Positions 36,041 through 45,827 of a stretch of DNA of 64,000 nt are shown here, piece by piece. Source of the DNA: Bacillus tuaregi (lineage in GTDB: Bacteria > Bacillota > Bacilli > Bacillales > Cytobacillaceae); assembly GCF_900104575.1 (NCBI RefSeq), contig NZ_LT629731.1:3211102-3275101 (forward strand). Reading direction: 5' to 3'. How positions within the stretch are numbered: position 1 is the stretch's first letter; every line of letters begins with the position of its first letter. A program made the translations under genes and the position numbers. The notes below the pieces were generated by a model. That model saw only the letters and a list, made by a program, of their open reading frames with translations. It did no database searches and was not told the DNA's origin.

Positions 36041-38181
36041 GCATGCTTCACCTTCTGCTTTGACATTTCTGGATATTCGATCCGCGAATGGAAAATCCCT
36101 TTAAGAGTTTCACATAGCGCATTAGCGACCTTATCCAATTCTTTTAGTGTAATATCACATTCATTAAACTGATTATCCTGAAGTCTGTCAGCAATAATCT
36201 TTCTTACGAGTTCTTCAATTTGTTCTGGCGTCGGCTGTGTCATCGACCGAACCGCCGCTTCAACACTATCGGCAATCCCCACAATGGCTGATTCCTTCGT
36301 TTGTGCTTTCGGTCCCGGATATCGGTATTCCTCCTCATTCACCTCTGCACCACTTTGCTTCACCTTATGATAAAAATACTTTAACAGTGTTGTACCATGG
36401 TGCTGCTCTGCAATATCAACGATTTCCCTTGGCATACGATGGGACCTCAGCATTTCAGCTCCATCTGTGGCATGAGCAATAATGATATTTTTACTCATAT
36501 TAGGCGGTATACGGTCATGTGGGTTTTCAATATTCAATTGATTTTCAATAAAAAACTGTGGCCTTTTTGTTTTACCAATATCGTGATAATAGGCCCCTAC
36601 CCTTGCGAGTAATCCATTCGCACCAATGGTTTCACAAGCACTTTCAGCTAGATTTGCCACCATTACACTATGATGATAGGTTCCAGGTGTTTCCGTAAGG
36701 ATTTTCTTTAATAATGGATGATTCGGATTAGAAAGCTCAATCAGTCTCATCGTTGACAGAATACCAAACCCAGCTTCAAAGAACGGCAGGAGACCGATTG
36801 TTAATACAGCAGAGAAAATACCTGATATTAGACCGATCACAACCGTAATCATATATTCCTGAAGATCATACTGTGCATTTCTTAAAAACACAAGCGATAA
36901 AATCACAACGACATTGGCTGCCGCTACAAATAACCCTGCCTTAAAAATATTTGAGCGACGTTGATTGCTTAAAAATAAAATACCTGCTAAACCGCTGCAT
37001 AGAATATAGATACCAACTGACACATGCAACGAGCCGGTTACTCCTTCATTGAACATAATACTCCCACAAATAGCCATAATCATCGTAAAAATGATCGCCA
37101 GTTTCTCATCGATTAAAATTTTCATCAGCAATGCACCCACAGCTGCTGGGAAGATAAAGGCAATATCGGCAATATCGAGAGCATAAAGGAAACTAATTGT
37201 TTTCATGAGAAAGATTGACAAAAGGAAAATCAAGCTGAATAGCAACAAATAGGTTTGCTTTTGCTCCTTTTTCACCTCCAAATTATAAAAATAAAAATAT
37301 AATACTGTTAAACAGACCATAATAAGTAAAGCTAAACCGATAAAAGGTTCTTTCGACCGATCATTATCAAGCATCCCGGCAAGCTCTAATTGTCGGTACA
37401 CATCACGATTTATTAATTGGTTTTCTTCAACAATAATTTGACCTTCCAGTATTTTTACCGGTTCAACATTTTCGACAGCCTGCTGACGCATTTCTTCGGT
37501 TGCTTCCGGATCATAAAACTCATTTGGAATAATTGCATACCTTCCTAACTGGATGGCTGCATTTTTTAAATCAAGATTTAAATCTGTATATTTTAATTCC
37601 TCTTCTACCTTCTTCTTAGCATTTTCCACTTCATGTGTGGGAATGCGATTGTTCATAATCATATTTATCGCCGTGATAGCCAGATCCCTGGCAATCATTA
37701 ACTCATCCTTTGAAGATACAACCAGACTGGTTAAGACGGAATCCGGAATATCCTTCGTCACATCTACGGTTAATTTTTCCTTCAACAGCTTTAATTTTTC
37801 TTCTTTAGATGGGAGGGTTTCATTCTCAAAGAGACCCTCTTTCTGCTTCTTTTTTATGTCATTATTAACCTCTGTAGCAGCGTCAAAGATTGATGATATC
37901 AAATCAATACGGTTCTCTGAGATGGATTTATTTAATACGTAGACATCCTGAACCTGTTCTTCGGCATCTTTTCTTTTCGCTGCAGTACTTTCTTTGTCCT
38001 CAATCGTTATCGGCGAGCGAATGGTTTGATTTGCAATTGAAAACAAACGAATATCCAGCTTCTCAGGCTTCACATTGCTATACATAGATATATAAAGGAC
38101 AATGCCAAGTAATACAAATAAGAGGATCCGGAAAAACTTCATATTCAAAAGCCTTCTAATTTTCGATAAGTGCTGCTGCAT
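36037..38181 (-). CDS. pgpH: Cyclic-di-AMP phosphodiesterase PgpH
   Basis: A 714-residue 7TM-HD protein: an N-terminal membrane helix, a large extracellular domain (about 45-270), seven membrane helices (about 285-490) and a cytoplasmic HD domain with [11 protein letters not shown] and [11 protein letters not shown] that hydrolyses c-di-AMP to pApA. It begins the pgpH-ybeY-dgkA run. Confidence 0.96.
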   Translation of the reverse strand: MQQHLSKIRRLLNMKFFRILLFVLLGIVLYISMYSNVKPEKLDIRLFSIANQTIRSPITIEDKESTAAKRKDAEEQVQDVYVLNKSISENRIDLISSIFDAATEVNNDIKKKQKEGLFENETLPSKEEKLKLLKEKLTVDVTKDIPDSVLTSLVVSSKDELMIARDLAITAINMIMNNRIPTHEVENAKKKVEEELKYTDLNLDLKNAAIQLGRYAIIPNEFYDPEATEEMRQQAVENVEPVKILEGQIIVEENQLINRDVYRQLELAGMLDNDRSKEPFIGLALLIMVCLTVLYFYFYNLEVKKEQKQTYLLLFSLIFLLSIFLMKTISFLYALDIADIAFIFPAAVGALLMKILIDEKLAIIFTMIMAICGSIMFNEGVTGSLHVSVGIYILCSGLAGILFLSNQRRSNIFKAGLFVAAANVVVILSLVFLRNAQYDLQEYMITVVIGLISGIFSAVLTIGLLPFFEAGFGILSTMRLIELSNPNHPLLKKILTETPGTYHHSVMVANLAESACETIGANGLLARVGAYYHDIGKTKRPQFFIENQLNIENPHDRIPPNMSKNIIIAHATDGAEMLRSHRMPREIVDIAEQHHGTTLLKYFYHKVKQSGAEVNEEEYRYPGPKAQTKESAIVGIADSVEAAVRSMTQPTPEQIEELVRKIIADRLQDNQFNECDITLKELDKVANALCETLKGIFHSRIEYPEMSKQKVKHA

Positions 38182-38390
38182 CGTTTCTCTATTCCTCCTC
38201 TAAAACATTACTTTAACGGTACGCTAATCCATTATTATCTATGACTATGTAAAAATGATAACAGTTTTTGACTCCTCTTTCATCCTTTTCTAATAAAACA
38301 AGTCCGATAAAAATGGAATTATTAGTTATTTTATCCATTATTATCTTTTCATAAGCTTTATTCCTTATTTTATTACATTAATGGGAAAAA

Positions 38391-38416
38391 TTGCCGCTCG
38401 GTATTCCGAACGGCAA
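38391..38416 (-). terminator. phoH terminator
   Basis: TTGCCG-TCGG / CCGA-CGGCAA stem with a 4-base loop and TTTTT tail. The rest of the 257-base phoH-pgpH gap shows nothing I can name. Confidence 0.85.
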
Positions 38417-38438
38417 GTTAGTACAAAGAATGAACAGC

Positions 38439-39398
38439 TTATTCTTTCGTTTCATATGCTTGAATGATTTTTGCAACTAGAGGATGACGGACAACATCAC
38501 TTTGCTCAAGATAAATAAATCGAAGACCTTGAACATCATGAAGTACCTCCTCAGCAATTTTTAATCCAGATGTTACTCCCTTAGGTAAATCAATCTGTGT
38601 TTTGTCACCAGTAATAACCATTTTTGAACCAAATCCTAGTCTAGTTAAAAACATCTTCATTTGAGCCATGGTTGTGTTTTGGGCTTCATCTAAAATCACA
38701 TAAGCATCATCAAGGGTTCTTCCCCTCATATAAGCAAGAGGAGCAATTTCAATTATCCCACGCTCCATTAACCGCTGAGTATGCTCTGTGCCAAGAATAT
38801 CATGTAACGCGTCATACAACGGTCTTAAATAAGGGTCAACCTTCTCTTTTAAATCACCTGGTAAAAAACCCAAGCTTTCTCCAGCCTCTACAGCCGGTCG
38901 AGTTAAAATGATCCTTTTCACCTGTCCGCTTTTTAAGGCAGTCACTGCCATCACAACAGCTAAATAGGTCTTTCCTGTTCCGGCAGGACCAATCCCAAAG
39001 ACTAAATCATTTTTCTTCATGGCTGAAATATAATGTCGCTGCCCAATCGTCTTAACTCGAATTGATTTTCCCTTCGCGTTTTTGGCAATTTCTTCTTCAA
39101 ATAAATCCTTAAAATAGTCGAGTGTTCCCTTTTTTGCCATTTGAATGGCATATATGACATCCCGCCCGCTGATGCTGATTCCTTTTCTAATCACATATAA
39201 TAATGCTTCGAGAATATCGCTAACTAGTTCTACATGTTCAAGATCACCAGAGACATACACTGTTTCTCCTCTAGTAATAATAGACACATTAAGCTCCTGC
39301 TCGAGCACCTTAAGATTCGCATCTGCATTACCAATTAAGGCGATTGCTTCATTTGAATTCTTTAATTGAACATTCATCGTTTTTAAATCTTCTGTCAT
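38439..39398 (-). CDS. phoH: PhoH-family ATPase
   Basis: A 319-residue PhoH: an N-terminal KH-like region, then P-loop GPAGTGKTYLA (near 132) and Walker B VILDEAQN. Likely an RNA-linked ATPase. It overlaps yqfD by 4 bases. Confidence 0.95.
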   Translation of the reverse strand: MTEDLKTMNVQLKNSNEAIALIGNADANLKVLEQELNVSIITRGETVYVSGDLEHVELVSDILEALLYVIRKGISISGRDVIYAIQMAKKGTLDYFKDLFEEEIAKNAKGKSIRVKTIGQRHYISAMKKNDLVFGIGPAGTGKTYLAVVMAVTALKSGQVKRIILTRPAVEAGESLGFLPGDLKEKVDPYLRPLYDALHDILGTEHTQRLMERGIIEIAPLAYMRGRTLDDAYVILDEAQNTTMAQMKMFLTRLGFGSKMVITGDKTQIDLPKGVTSGLKIAEEVLHDVQGLRFIYLEQSDVVRHPLVAKIIQAYETKE

Positions 39399-40588
39399 TC
39401 TGACTCTCCTTGGATAATTGGTTGTCCTTCTGCTATATTTTCGATAATTTGGAAATGTATTGATAAGGTTACTTTACCATTGTCTAATGATTGACGCAAA
39501 ATTTTTTCTCCTTTTATCTTAGCATCCTCAGATAAGCGGTTTTTTATATCAAGCTTAGCCATTTCTTTTGCCACTCGAAAGGCTTCTTCCTTTGAATATA
39601 TCCTTGTCTCAACTTCTCTATCACGATGGGTTTCATGAACAAATGAAAGCGGAAGCTTCCATTTTAAAAATTGAATGTTTTTTTCATTTGTTTCTGTTTC
39701 ATATTCCTTAAACTCGACCTTGCCAAATCCCCAAAGCGGAATTTTCACATCAGCAGCTTTTAAATAGTATTTCCGTTTTTCATTTCCATTGAAAACTTGA
39801 AACGTACTTTTTAATGGCAATTCAACATCAGAACGATACCACGTTTCCCCCCAGATTTCTCCTCTAGCAGGGACTTGTACATTCTGGCCTTCTTTTCCAA
39901 TCAATCCCGAAACAAGCAGCTGGCCTGCATCCACGCTATCATGAATATTAACTACAGCCTGGCCTTCTTCAACGAACATGTCAACAATCACGGCCTTTTT
40001 TTTCGCAACCAGATTTTGTGGACTTAAATATTCAGGCTGTTTCGGCTCATTTTTCTCTACAACCTGAAGATGATAGGTTGTCCCTTGTAATTCAACACCA
40101 ACCCAGGTAATTTCCTCTACATTGTTTGTTAATTGACGCTGTATCGCTTCGACATTCTCAACAAATAGTTGAAGTCTGCCAACCTTCACACCCATTTTAT
40201 CCAGTTCCTTATGAATTTTATATTCTGTTGCTGGGTCAGCACCTTTTACCTGGATGCCCCAAATCATATTCGATAAGAGCAGAATGATAAAAATGAATAA
40301 AATGGCACCTACAAGAAACCCACTGTTATGGAGGAGCCTTTTCAACAGGAAAGGAAATCCTTCCCGTTTAAAGAAGGATACTTTCAAGCCGCTGCCTCTG
40401 ACATACTTCCTAAATTCCTTCACATCGGTTAATTTGATTTTAAATGTAATCGATTCAACACCTTGACGCCTTACATGCCAAATATTCAAACCGTTACGGG
40501 TTAATGTGTTTAATAATCGTTCAAGACCCTTGCCGCTTATTTTTACTGTGATGATTCCAGAAAAGAAAATGATCCATCGGTTCTTCAT
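39395..40588 (-). CDS. yqfD: Sporulation protein YqfD
   Basis: A 397-residue YqfD: an N-terminal cytoplasmic domain (about 1-90), one membrane helix (GFLVGAILFIFIILLLSNMIWG, near 92-113) and a large extracytoplasmic domain. It is made under SigE in the mother cell in B. subtilis and is needed for sporulation. GGGGGAGGA precedes ATG. A small repeat lies between yqfC and this gene. Confidence 0.93.
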   Translation of the reverse strand: MKNRWIIFFSGIITVKISGKGLERLLNTLTRNGLNIWHVRRQGVESITFKIKLTDVKEFRKYVRGSGLKVSFFKREGFPFLLKRLLHNSGFLVGAILFIFIILLLSNMIWGIQVKGADPATEYKIHKELDKMGVKVGRLQLFVENVEAIQRQLTNNVEEITWVGVELQGTTYHLQVVEKNEPKQPEYLSPQNLVAKKKAVIVDMFVEEGQAVVNIHDSVDAGQLLVSGLIGKEGQNVQVPARGEIWGETWYRSDVELPLKSTFQVFNGNEKRKYYLKAADVKIPLWGFGKVEFKEYETETNEKNIQFLKWKLPLSFVHETHRDREVETRIYSKEEAFRVAKEMAKLDIKNRLSEDAKIKGEKILRQSLDNGKVTLSIHFQIIENIAEGQPIIQGESE

Positions 40589-40621
40589 GCCTGTCCTCCC
40601 CCAAATTTACTTGCGATAAAG

Positions 40622-40689
40622 GAGGCACTTGACAGGTGCCTCTACTGGACCCACAGGATGCGGGTAATACTGACATCGTCACAGGATGC
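40622..40689. repeat. Small hairpin/direct-repeat insertion between yqfC and yqfD
   Basis: GAGGCAC / GTGCCTC hairpin (40622-40642), then ACCC-ACAGGATGC-GGGT and a second CACAGGATGC at 40680, 28 bases after the first (start to start). The block has a higher GC content than its surroundings and resembles interspersed CACAGGATG-type repeats of Bacillaceae. Confidence 0.55.
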
Positions 40690-40702
40690 AAGTTCGTAGT
40701 CC

Positions 40703-40987
40703 TTATTCATGCAAATATATCACTTGGTCTATTTTTCCTTCTAGCAGGATTTCTTCGGGCATTATGGCTTTAATGACAAATGCTTTCCCTTTTATTAATA
40801 GCTGCCCCTGTTTTAAAAGCAGTCTAAGCTCATTATCTGAAAAGGTAATTAAACCACGATGGTTTTCAATATAGATATGTATATGTCCAATCATCGTAAT
40901 CCGGGGTAGATCCATCATGACATCCTGAGGAAGCTCCATATTTTTAGTCACCCAATTGCGGAGGTATTGTCCCCACTTTTTCGCCAT
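40703..40987 (-). CDS. yqfC: Sporulation protein YqfC
   Basis: A 94-residue YqfC with a beta-rich core (ITMIGHIHIYIENHRGLITF). SigE-dependent and required for sporulation with YqfD in B. subtilis. Its GGGGG ribosome binding site is inside the 3' arm of the hairpin at 40989-41040, with a T-run filling the gap to ATG. Confidence 0.9.
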   Translation of the reverse strand: MAKKWGQYLRNWVTKNMELPQDVMMDLPRITMIGHIHIYIENHRGLITFSDNELRLLLKQGQLLIKGKAFVIKAIMPEEILLEGKIDQVIYLHE

Positions 40988-40988
40988 A

Positions 40989-41040
40989 AAAAAAAGAACC
41001 CCCTTTCATCTCATATGTATGAAATGAAACAGAGTTCTAG
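40989..41040 (-). terminator. Hairpin with T-run touching the yqfC start
   Basis: AGAACTC / GGGTTCT outer pairs and TTTCAT / ATGAAA inner pairs, followed by eight T residues directly before the yqfC ATG. It may end the floA operon and also cover the yqfC ribosome binding site. A CATACATA in the loop resembles a SigE -10, without a clear -35. Confidence 0.5.
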
Positions 41041-41067
41041 CACCATTTTTTGTCTCCAGGCTTGTGA

Positions 41068-41544
41068 CTAGCTTCTAGCTTTTCGCCTTTGATATGGATT
41101 CTTAGCACGAGGAGGTCCAAGAATTTCAGCCCAAATCACGGCATCCACAAGTGTTTTTTCTTGTACTTTTATTTCTGGCTCTCTTTTCTCTTCACTTATT
41201 GTATCTTTAACTGCAATCTGCGGTGTTCCTGATTTAATATTCTGCTTACCAGAATGCTGTGTACCGGTTTCTTTGAATTGGTTCACCACTTGTTTCTTTT
41301 CCTCATAAACCTCTGCCATTTTTTTAACAGGAGCCTTTTCCTCATCTGACAAAGTACTCGTCATTTCCTTGAAGATTTCTTTCATCTCATCAAACGGATT
41401 GCTCGGCCCCGCTGTTTTTCTTGATGGTGTATGCGGGCTTCTCTGTCTTTGGTTTTCAGCTGCCTTTTTCCTATTTTTAAACAGAGATGACAAGGCGGCA
41501 ACTAATATAATGATAATAAAAGGATTATCAAAGAGTATTTCCAA
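41068..41544 (-). CDS. yqfB: YqfB-position membrane-anchored protein
   Basis: A 158-residue protein: an N-terminal hydrophobic anchor (FIIIILVAALSSLF) and a long charged, low-complexity cytoplasmic tail ending AEILGPPRAKNPYQRRKARS. It follows floA in the operon and is assigned to yqfB by position only. Function unknown; an association with flotillin microdomains is plausible. Confidence 0.65.
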   Translation of the reverse strand: MEILFDNPFIIIILVAALSSLFKNRKKAAENQRQRSPHTPSRKTAGPSNPFDEMKEIFKEMTSTLSDEEKAPVKKMAEVYEEKKQVVNQFKETGTQHSGKQNIKSGTPQIAVKDTISEEKREPEIKVQEKTLVDAVIWAEILGPPRAKNPYQRRKARS

Positions 41545-41584
41545 TTGTGGAACCTCCTTTCTGCTGATTCCTTGGCATCAGCAT

Positions 41585-42586
41585 CTATTCCTTTTTATTT
41601 TTACCGTCTTTAGGACCGGACATTTTCCCAATAGATTCCCGCATATCTGTATCAGCTGTGATATTTTGCAGGTTCATATAATCCATAACACCTAAATTAC
41701 CTGAACGAAGTGCTTCCGCCATAGCAAGTGGGACCGTTGCCTCTGATTCAACAACCTTTGCTCTCATTTCTTCTACCCTTGCTCTCATTTCCTGCTCCTT
41801 AGCTACAGCCATCGCTCGACGCTCTTCAGCTTTGGCCTGGGCAATATTCTTATCAGCATCCGCCTGCTCCATCTGTAGGTGCGCACCGATATTTTTACCG
41901 ATATCCACATCAGCGATGTCAATCGATAATATTTCAAAGGCTGTACCAGAATCTAACCCTTTTGCAAGGACTGTTTGTGAAATCATATCTGGATTTTCTA
42001 ATACTTTCGTATGGTGTTCAGAAGAACCAATGGTGGAAATAACCCCTTCCCCAACACGGGCTATTATCGTTTCTTCCCCAGCACCACCGACAAGCCGGTC
42101 AATATTTGCTCTAACCGTGATTCTAGCTTTCGCTTTTACTTCAATGCCATTCATAGCCATCCCTGCAATAAATGGTGTTTCAATTACTTTTGGATTAACG
42201 CTCATTTGTACAGCCTCTAATACGTCTCTTCCTGCCAAATCAATGGCTGCACAGCGCTCGAACAGTAATTCAATATTCGCACGGTGTGCGGCAATCAAAG
42301 CATTAACCACCCTGTCCACATTACCGCCTGCTAGGTAATGGCTCTCAAGTTGATTCGTTGTTACATTAATTCCTGCCTTATGCGCTTTAATTAGCGGGTT
42401 AATAACCCTGCTTGGAATAACCCTTCTTAACCTCATTCCAATTAGGGTAAAAATACTCACTCGTACTCCAGCTGCAAGGGCTGAAATCCAAAGCATTACC
42501 GGGACAAAGGTAAATAAAATCGCTAACAAAATAATCCCTATTACAACGGCCACAATTAAAAATGCTGATCCTGCTGATATAACCAT
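41585..42586 (-). CDS. floA: Flotillin-like protein FloA
   Basis: A 333-residue FloA (YqfA): an N-terminal membrane hairpin (about 1-45), a PHB/SPFH-like domain and an alanine/glutamate-rich coiled coil (about 235-290, [22 protein letters not shown]). It scaffolds membrane microdomains. It lies 14 bases after yqeZ, under the SigW promoter. Confidence 0.97.
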   Translation of the reverse strand: MVISAGSAFLIVAVVIGIILLAILFTFVPVMLWISALAAGVRVSIFTLIGMRLRRVIPSRVINPLIKAHKAGINVTTNQLESHYLAGGNVDRVVNALIAAHRANIELLFERCAAIDLAGRDVLEAVQMSVNPKVIETPFIAGMAMNGIEVKAKARITVRANIDRLVGGAGEETIIARVGEGVISTIGSSEHHTKVLENPDMISQTVLAKGLDSGTAFEILSIDIADVDIGKNIGAHLQMEQADADKNIAQAKAEERRAMAVAKEQEMRARVEEMRAKVVESEATVPLAMAEALRSGNLGVMDYMNLQNITADTDMRESIGKMSGPKDGKNKKE

Positions 42587-42600
42587 AAAAACCCTCCTTA

Positions 42601-43377
42601 TTATTCTCTATCTTTATTTACTATTTCTCTTACAACTATTCTTGACCCTTCCGTTTTCACTACTTTTACTTGAGAGCCTTTAGCAATAAATTCTCCTTCA
42701 GATACCACATCAATTCGTTCTTCACCAATAACAACCATACCTGAAGGACGTAAATCAGTTAAACAGGTACCGACAACTCCCACCAGTTCTGTTCTATTTT
42801 GATTAGATACATAGCCTTGTTCCGTGCTTGTAGAATCAGTTAGGATTAATTTCTTGAAAAATTTCATTTTTTTATCATACACCTTTATCATAACCACGCA
42901 GGCTAGAATAGAAATTGAAAATGCAATAAGTAATGAAATACCCATTTGAACAAAATTATTTCCAGCAAGGAAAAAACTAGCCAAAAAGGCTCCGAAACCA
43001 AAAATACCAATAATTCCTCCTGGTAAAACTAATTCCAATAAAATAAGGATAATTCCGGTCGCAAATAAAATGACGGCTGTAATCCCTGCCGAGCCGATAA
43101 CAATATGACCATAAAAAAACAGGAGAAACGCTAAAATCCCCACTATTCCAGGGAGTCCAATTCTAGGAGTAAATAATTCAACGACAAAGCCTAAAAACCC
43201 AATTGTAAGTAAAATGGTTATGACAATTGGCTCGGTTGTAAAAAAGGCAAGTTGCTCTAAAATGCCACCGTTTATTTGACCATCTCCTTTCATCATTGAA
43301 GCACTAACACCGGCTGGAATTGAAAGCAGAATAAAAGCGGACAGGCCCCATAACAATCCGACATGACGGCTAAGCAT
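42601..43377 (-). CDS. yqeZ: NfeD-family protein YqeZ, short form lacking the protease domain
   Basis: A 258-residue protein: signal peptide ([22 protein letters not shown]), 5-6 membrane segments (about 48-170) and a C-terminal OB-fold NfeD domain (about 185-258, [19 protein letters not shown]). B. subtilis YqeZ is about 435 residues because a ClpP-like serine protease domain sits between signal peptide and membrane part. Here the signal peptide runs into the membrane part after only about 20 residues, so the protease domain is absent. It is first in the yqeZ-floA-yqfB operon. Confidence 0.9.
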   Translation of the reverse strand: MLSRHVGLLWGLSAFILLSIPAGVSASMMKGDGQINGGILEQLAFFTTEPIVITILLTIGFLGFVVELFTPRIGLPGIVGILAFLLFFYGHIVIGSAGITAVILFATGIILILLELVLPGGIIGIFGFGAFLASFFLAGNNFVQMGISLLIAFSISILACVVMIKVYDKKMKFFKKLILTDSTSTEQGYVSNQNRTELVGVVGTCLTDLRPSGMVVIGEERIDVVSEGEFIAKGSQVKVVKTEGSRIVVREIVNKDRE

Positions 43378-43416
43378 ATACTATCCTCCTCCCTATCTTA
43401 ACACCCTAAGGATATT

Positions 43417-43442
43417 TACGTTTCATGTTCAAAAAAGTTTCA
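43417..43442 (-). promoter_or_regulatory. SigW promoter of yqeZ-floA-yqfB
   Basis: TGAAAC (43442-43437), 16-base spacer, CGTA (43420-43417): an exact match to the SigW consensus. The same operon is SigW-controlled in B. subtilis (envelope stress). Confidence 0.9.
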
Positions 43443-43466
43443 CTTTCATAGTATATGGAAAAAATT

Positions 43467-43494
43467 AAAAAGACTGCAGTAACTGCAGTCTTTT
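43467..43494 (-). terminator. Terminator of the rpsU-yqeY operon
   Basis: AAAAGACTGC / GCAGTCTTTT stem with a 7-base loop after yqeY. Confidence 0.8.
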
Positions 43495-43518
43495 AACCAT
43501 CATCATGTAAGATTATTG

Positions 43519-43962
43519 TTATGAAAGGTGTTGTTGTACAAGTTTATTTACAAGTGATCCATCTGCTTTGCCCTTTACCTTCGGCATCACTGCTGACATC
43601 ACTTTTCCCATTTCTGCTTTTGATGAAGCACCCGTTTCTAAAATAGCCTGTTTGACAATTTCAGTTACTTCCTCTTCAGATAGCTGCTCAGGCATATATA
43701 ATTCTACGTACTGTAATTCAGTACGGATTTTTTCTGCGAGATCTTCACGACCAGCTTTTTCAAATTCATGGAGGGAGTCCTTGCGTTGTTTAACTTCACG
43801 TGAAAGGACATTTACTTCTTCTTCTTCAGATAGCTCTGACCCAAGCTTGATGGCTTCATTTTGAATAGAAGCTTTTATCATGCGGATAGTCGTAAGCTTA
43901 TCTTTTTCTTTGTTTTTCATCGCTTGCTTTATATCAGAATTTAAACGTTCGAGAAGACTCAT
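43519..43962 (-). CDS. yqeY: YqeY (GatB/YqeY domain) protein
   Basis: A 147-residue helical protein of the GatB/YqeY family, whose fold resembles the tRNA-binding tail domain of GatB. It begins [20 protein letters not shown]. Cotranscribed with rpsU (15-base gap). Likely tRNA-related; not proven. Confidence 0.94.
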   Translation of the reverse strand: MSLLERLNSDIKQAMKNKEKDKLTTIRMIKASIQNEAIKLGSELSEEEEVNVLSREVKQRKDSLHEFEKAGREDLAEKIRTELQYVELYMPEQLSEEEVTEIVKQAILETGASSKAEMGKVMSAVMPKVKGKADGSLVNKLVQQHLS

Positions 43963-43977
43963 GAATTACACCCTCTC

Positions 43978-44151
43978 TTAGAACTTACGTTTTCTTGCAG
44001 CTTCAGACTTCTTCTTACGCTTAACGCTAGGTTTTTCATAAAATTCGCGCTTTCTAGCTTCTTGAATAGTACCAGATTTAGAAACAGTACGTTTGAAGCG
44101 TCGAAGAGCATCTTCAAGCGATTCGTTTTTACGAACGACAGTTTTAGACAT
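43978..44151 (-). CDS. rpsU: Ribosomal protein bS21
   Basis: A 57-residue S21 ([20 protein letters not shown]..., basic [14 protein letters not shown] tail). The start is the ATG after GGGAGGGAAAGAGA; the frame is open further upstream without meaning. It has its own SigA promoter. Confidence 0.97.
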   Translation of the reverse strand: MSKTVVRKNESLEDALRRFKRTVSKSGTIQEARKREFYEKPSVKRKKKSEAARKRKF

Positions 44152-44190
44152 TCTCTTTCCCTCCCTCCGAGCACAACACACTTACATCAA

Positions 44191-44205
44191 TCCATGGAAA
44201 TTCCA
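44191..44205. promoter_or_regulatory. Palindrome at the start of the rpsU transcript
   Basis: CATGGAA-A-TTCCATG, 7-base arms, about 3-17 bases after the expected transcription start. It could be an operator or a 5' stem that regulates S21. Confidence 0.5.
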
Positions 44206-44214
44206 TGTACTTTG

Positions 44215-44243
44215 CAATTATAATATATCAAAGAAACTAGGTC
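44215..44243 (-). promoter_or_regulatory. SigA promoter of rpsU-yqeY
   Basis: TTGACC (44243-44238), 17-base spacer, TATAAT (44220-44215). Confidence 0.85.
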
Positions 44244-44329
44244 AACTGTAATTCGTACTGACTTGTATCGATTATTTAATTTCCAATCATAAGCTAGATG
44301 GATTTCACGAGCAAGAGAGACCGACAAGT

Positions 44330-44440
44330 TTAGTTTTTCCCAATAATTTTGACGCTGGCACTGGCTCCAATCCTTGCTGCACCAGCATCAATCATATTTT
44401 TTACATCCTCTGCTGTTCTAATTCCTCCAGAAGCAAAAAG
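44330..44440 (-). pseudogene. deoC: C-terminal stub of deoxyribose-phosphate aldolase (deoC)
   Basis: Minus-strand translation between mtaB and rpsU gives FASGGIRTAEDVKNM, IDAGAARIGASASVKIIGKN and then a stop. This is the conserved DeoC end (KASGGIRT, AGAxRIGASxG). Everything upstream, including the catalytic lysines, is gone: the frame begins at a GTCTAGAC palindrome only about 25 bases after the mtaB stop. About 36 codons remain of some 220. Confidence 0.88.
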
Positions 44441-44475
44441 AAGCTGTCTAGACAGCTCCTTTTCTCTCAGTATTA

Positions 44476-45825
44476 TTATACTGCCTCATTTTTTATTTCT
44501 GAATCCTCAAGGACACGAACAAATTCCCCTTCATTGTATGGGTAACCTGCTCTTGCTATTTTGACCTTAACAATTTCACCGACCATGTCTTCCGTAGCAG
44601 GGAAGACAACCTTTAAATAATTGTCAGTATAACCAACGTATAAGCCTTGATTTGCTTCTTCCTTGAATTCCTCTTCAGGAATTACCTCTAATACTTCGCC
44701 TTCAAATTTAGAGGCATATTCTTTTGCCAGCTGATCTGATAAGGAAATCAAACGGTGAACACGTTCATTTTTCACGTCCTCATCTACCTGGTCCTCCATT
44801 CTGGCCGCTGGAGTGCCTGTCCGTTTTGAATATGGAAAGACGTGTAGCTCAGAAAATTGATGCTCCTTGACAAATTGATAGGTTTCCATAAATTCCTCTT
44901 CTGATTCACCTGGGAAACCAACAATAACATCGGACGTAACAGCTAAATCTGGCATGATTTCTCGTAATTTCCTTAATCTTTCCGCAAAGGAGGCCATTGT
45001 ATATTTTCTTCGCATTCTCTTTAATACAGTGTCTGATCCAGATTGAAGTGGGATATGCAAATGTCTGACAATCACATTTGAGTTCTTAATGACATCAATG
45101 ACTTCATCAGATATTTGACTGGCCTCAATCGAAGAGATTCTAAGACGCTTTAATCCGTTGACATTGGCTTCTAAATCACTTAATAGCATAGCGAGGTTAT
45201 AATCCTTTAAATCTTCTCCATAACCGCCTGTATGAATTCCAGTTAACACAATTTCCTTGTAGCCTGCATCAACAAGCTGCTGTGCCTGGTGAATGACTTC
45301 CTTAGGGTCACGGGAACGCATTAAACCTCTTGCCCATGGAATAATACAAAATGTACAGAAGTTATTACAGCCTTCTTGGATTTTCAATGAAGCCCGTGTG
45401 CGATCGGTAAAGGAAGGTACATCCAATTCTTCATAAACACGACTCTTCATAATATTTCCAACTGCATTGATTGGCTGACGTTCTTCCTTATATTGGTTAA
45501 TATATTCAAGCATTTTCACACGATCCTGTGTTCCAATGACAATGTCTACACCTGGTATCGCCATAATTTCAGCTGGTGACGTTTGTGCATAGCAGCCTGT
45601 TACACAAATAACAGCATCAGGATTTTTTCTGATTGCCCGTCGAATAACCTGACGACTTTTTTTATCGCCGGTATTAGTTACTGTACAAGTATTGATAATA
45701 TAAACATCTGATCTTGCTTCAAAATCTACACGCTCATAGCCTTCTTGTTTAAATAATTGCCAAATGGCCTCTGTTTCATAGTGATTTACTTTACAGCCAA
45801 GTGTATGGAATGCAACTGTTTGCAT
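44476..45825 (-). CDS. mtaB: tRNA t6A37 methylthiotransferase MtaB
   Basis: A 449-residue radical-SAM methylthiotransferase: N-terminal UPF0004 domain (TLGCKVNHYETEA, TCTVTN, CVTGCYAQ cysteines), radical SAM motif GCNNFCTFCIIPWARG (C-x3-C-x2-C), and C-terminal TRAM domain. It turns t6A37 into ms2t6A37. It begins 2 bases after rsmE. Confidence 0.97.
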   Translation of the reverse strand: MQTVAFHTLGCKVNHYETEAIWQLFKQEGYERVDFEARSDVYIINTCTVTNTGDKKSRQVIRRAIRKNPDAVICVTGCYAQTSPAEIMAIPGVDIVIGTQDRVKMLEYINQYKEERQPINAVGNIMKSRVYEELDVPSFTDRTRASLKIQEGCNNFCTFCIIPWARGLMRSRDPKEVIHQAQQLVDAGYKEIVLTGIHTGGYGEDLKDYNLAMLLSDLEANVNGLKRLRISSIEASQISDEVIDVIKNSNVIVRHLHIPLQSGSDTVLKRMRRKYTMASFAERLRKLREIMPDLAVTSDVIVGFPGESEEEFMETYQFVKEHQFSELHVFPYSKRTGTPAARMEDQVDEDVKNERVHRLISLSDQLAKEYASKFEGEVLEVIPEEEFKEEANQGLYVGYTDNYLKVVFPATEDMVGEIVKVKIARAGYPYNEGEFVRVLEDSEIKNEAV

Positions 45826-45827
45826 TA

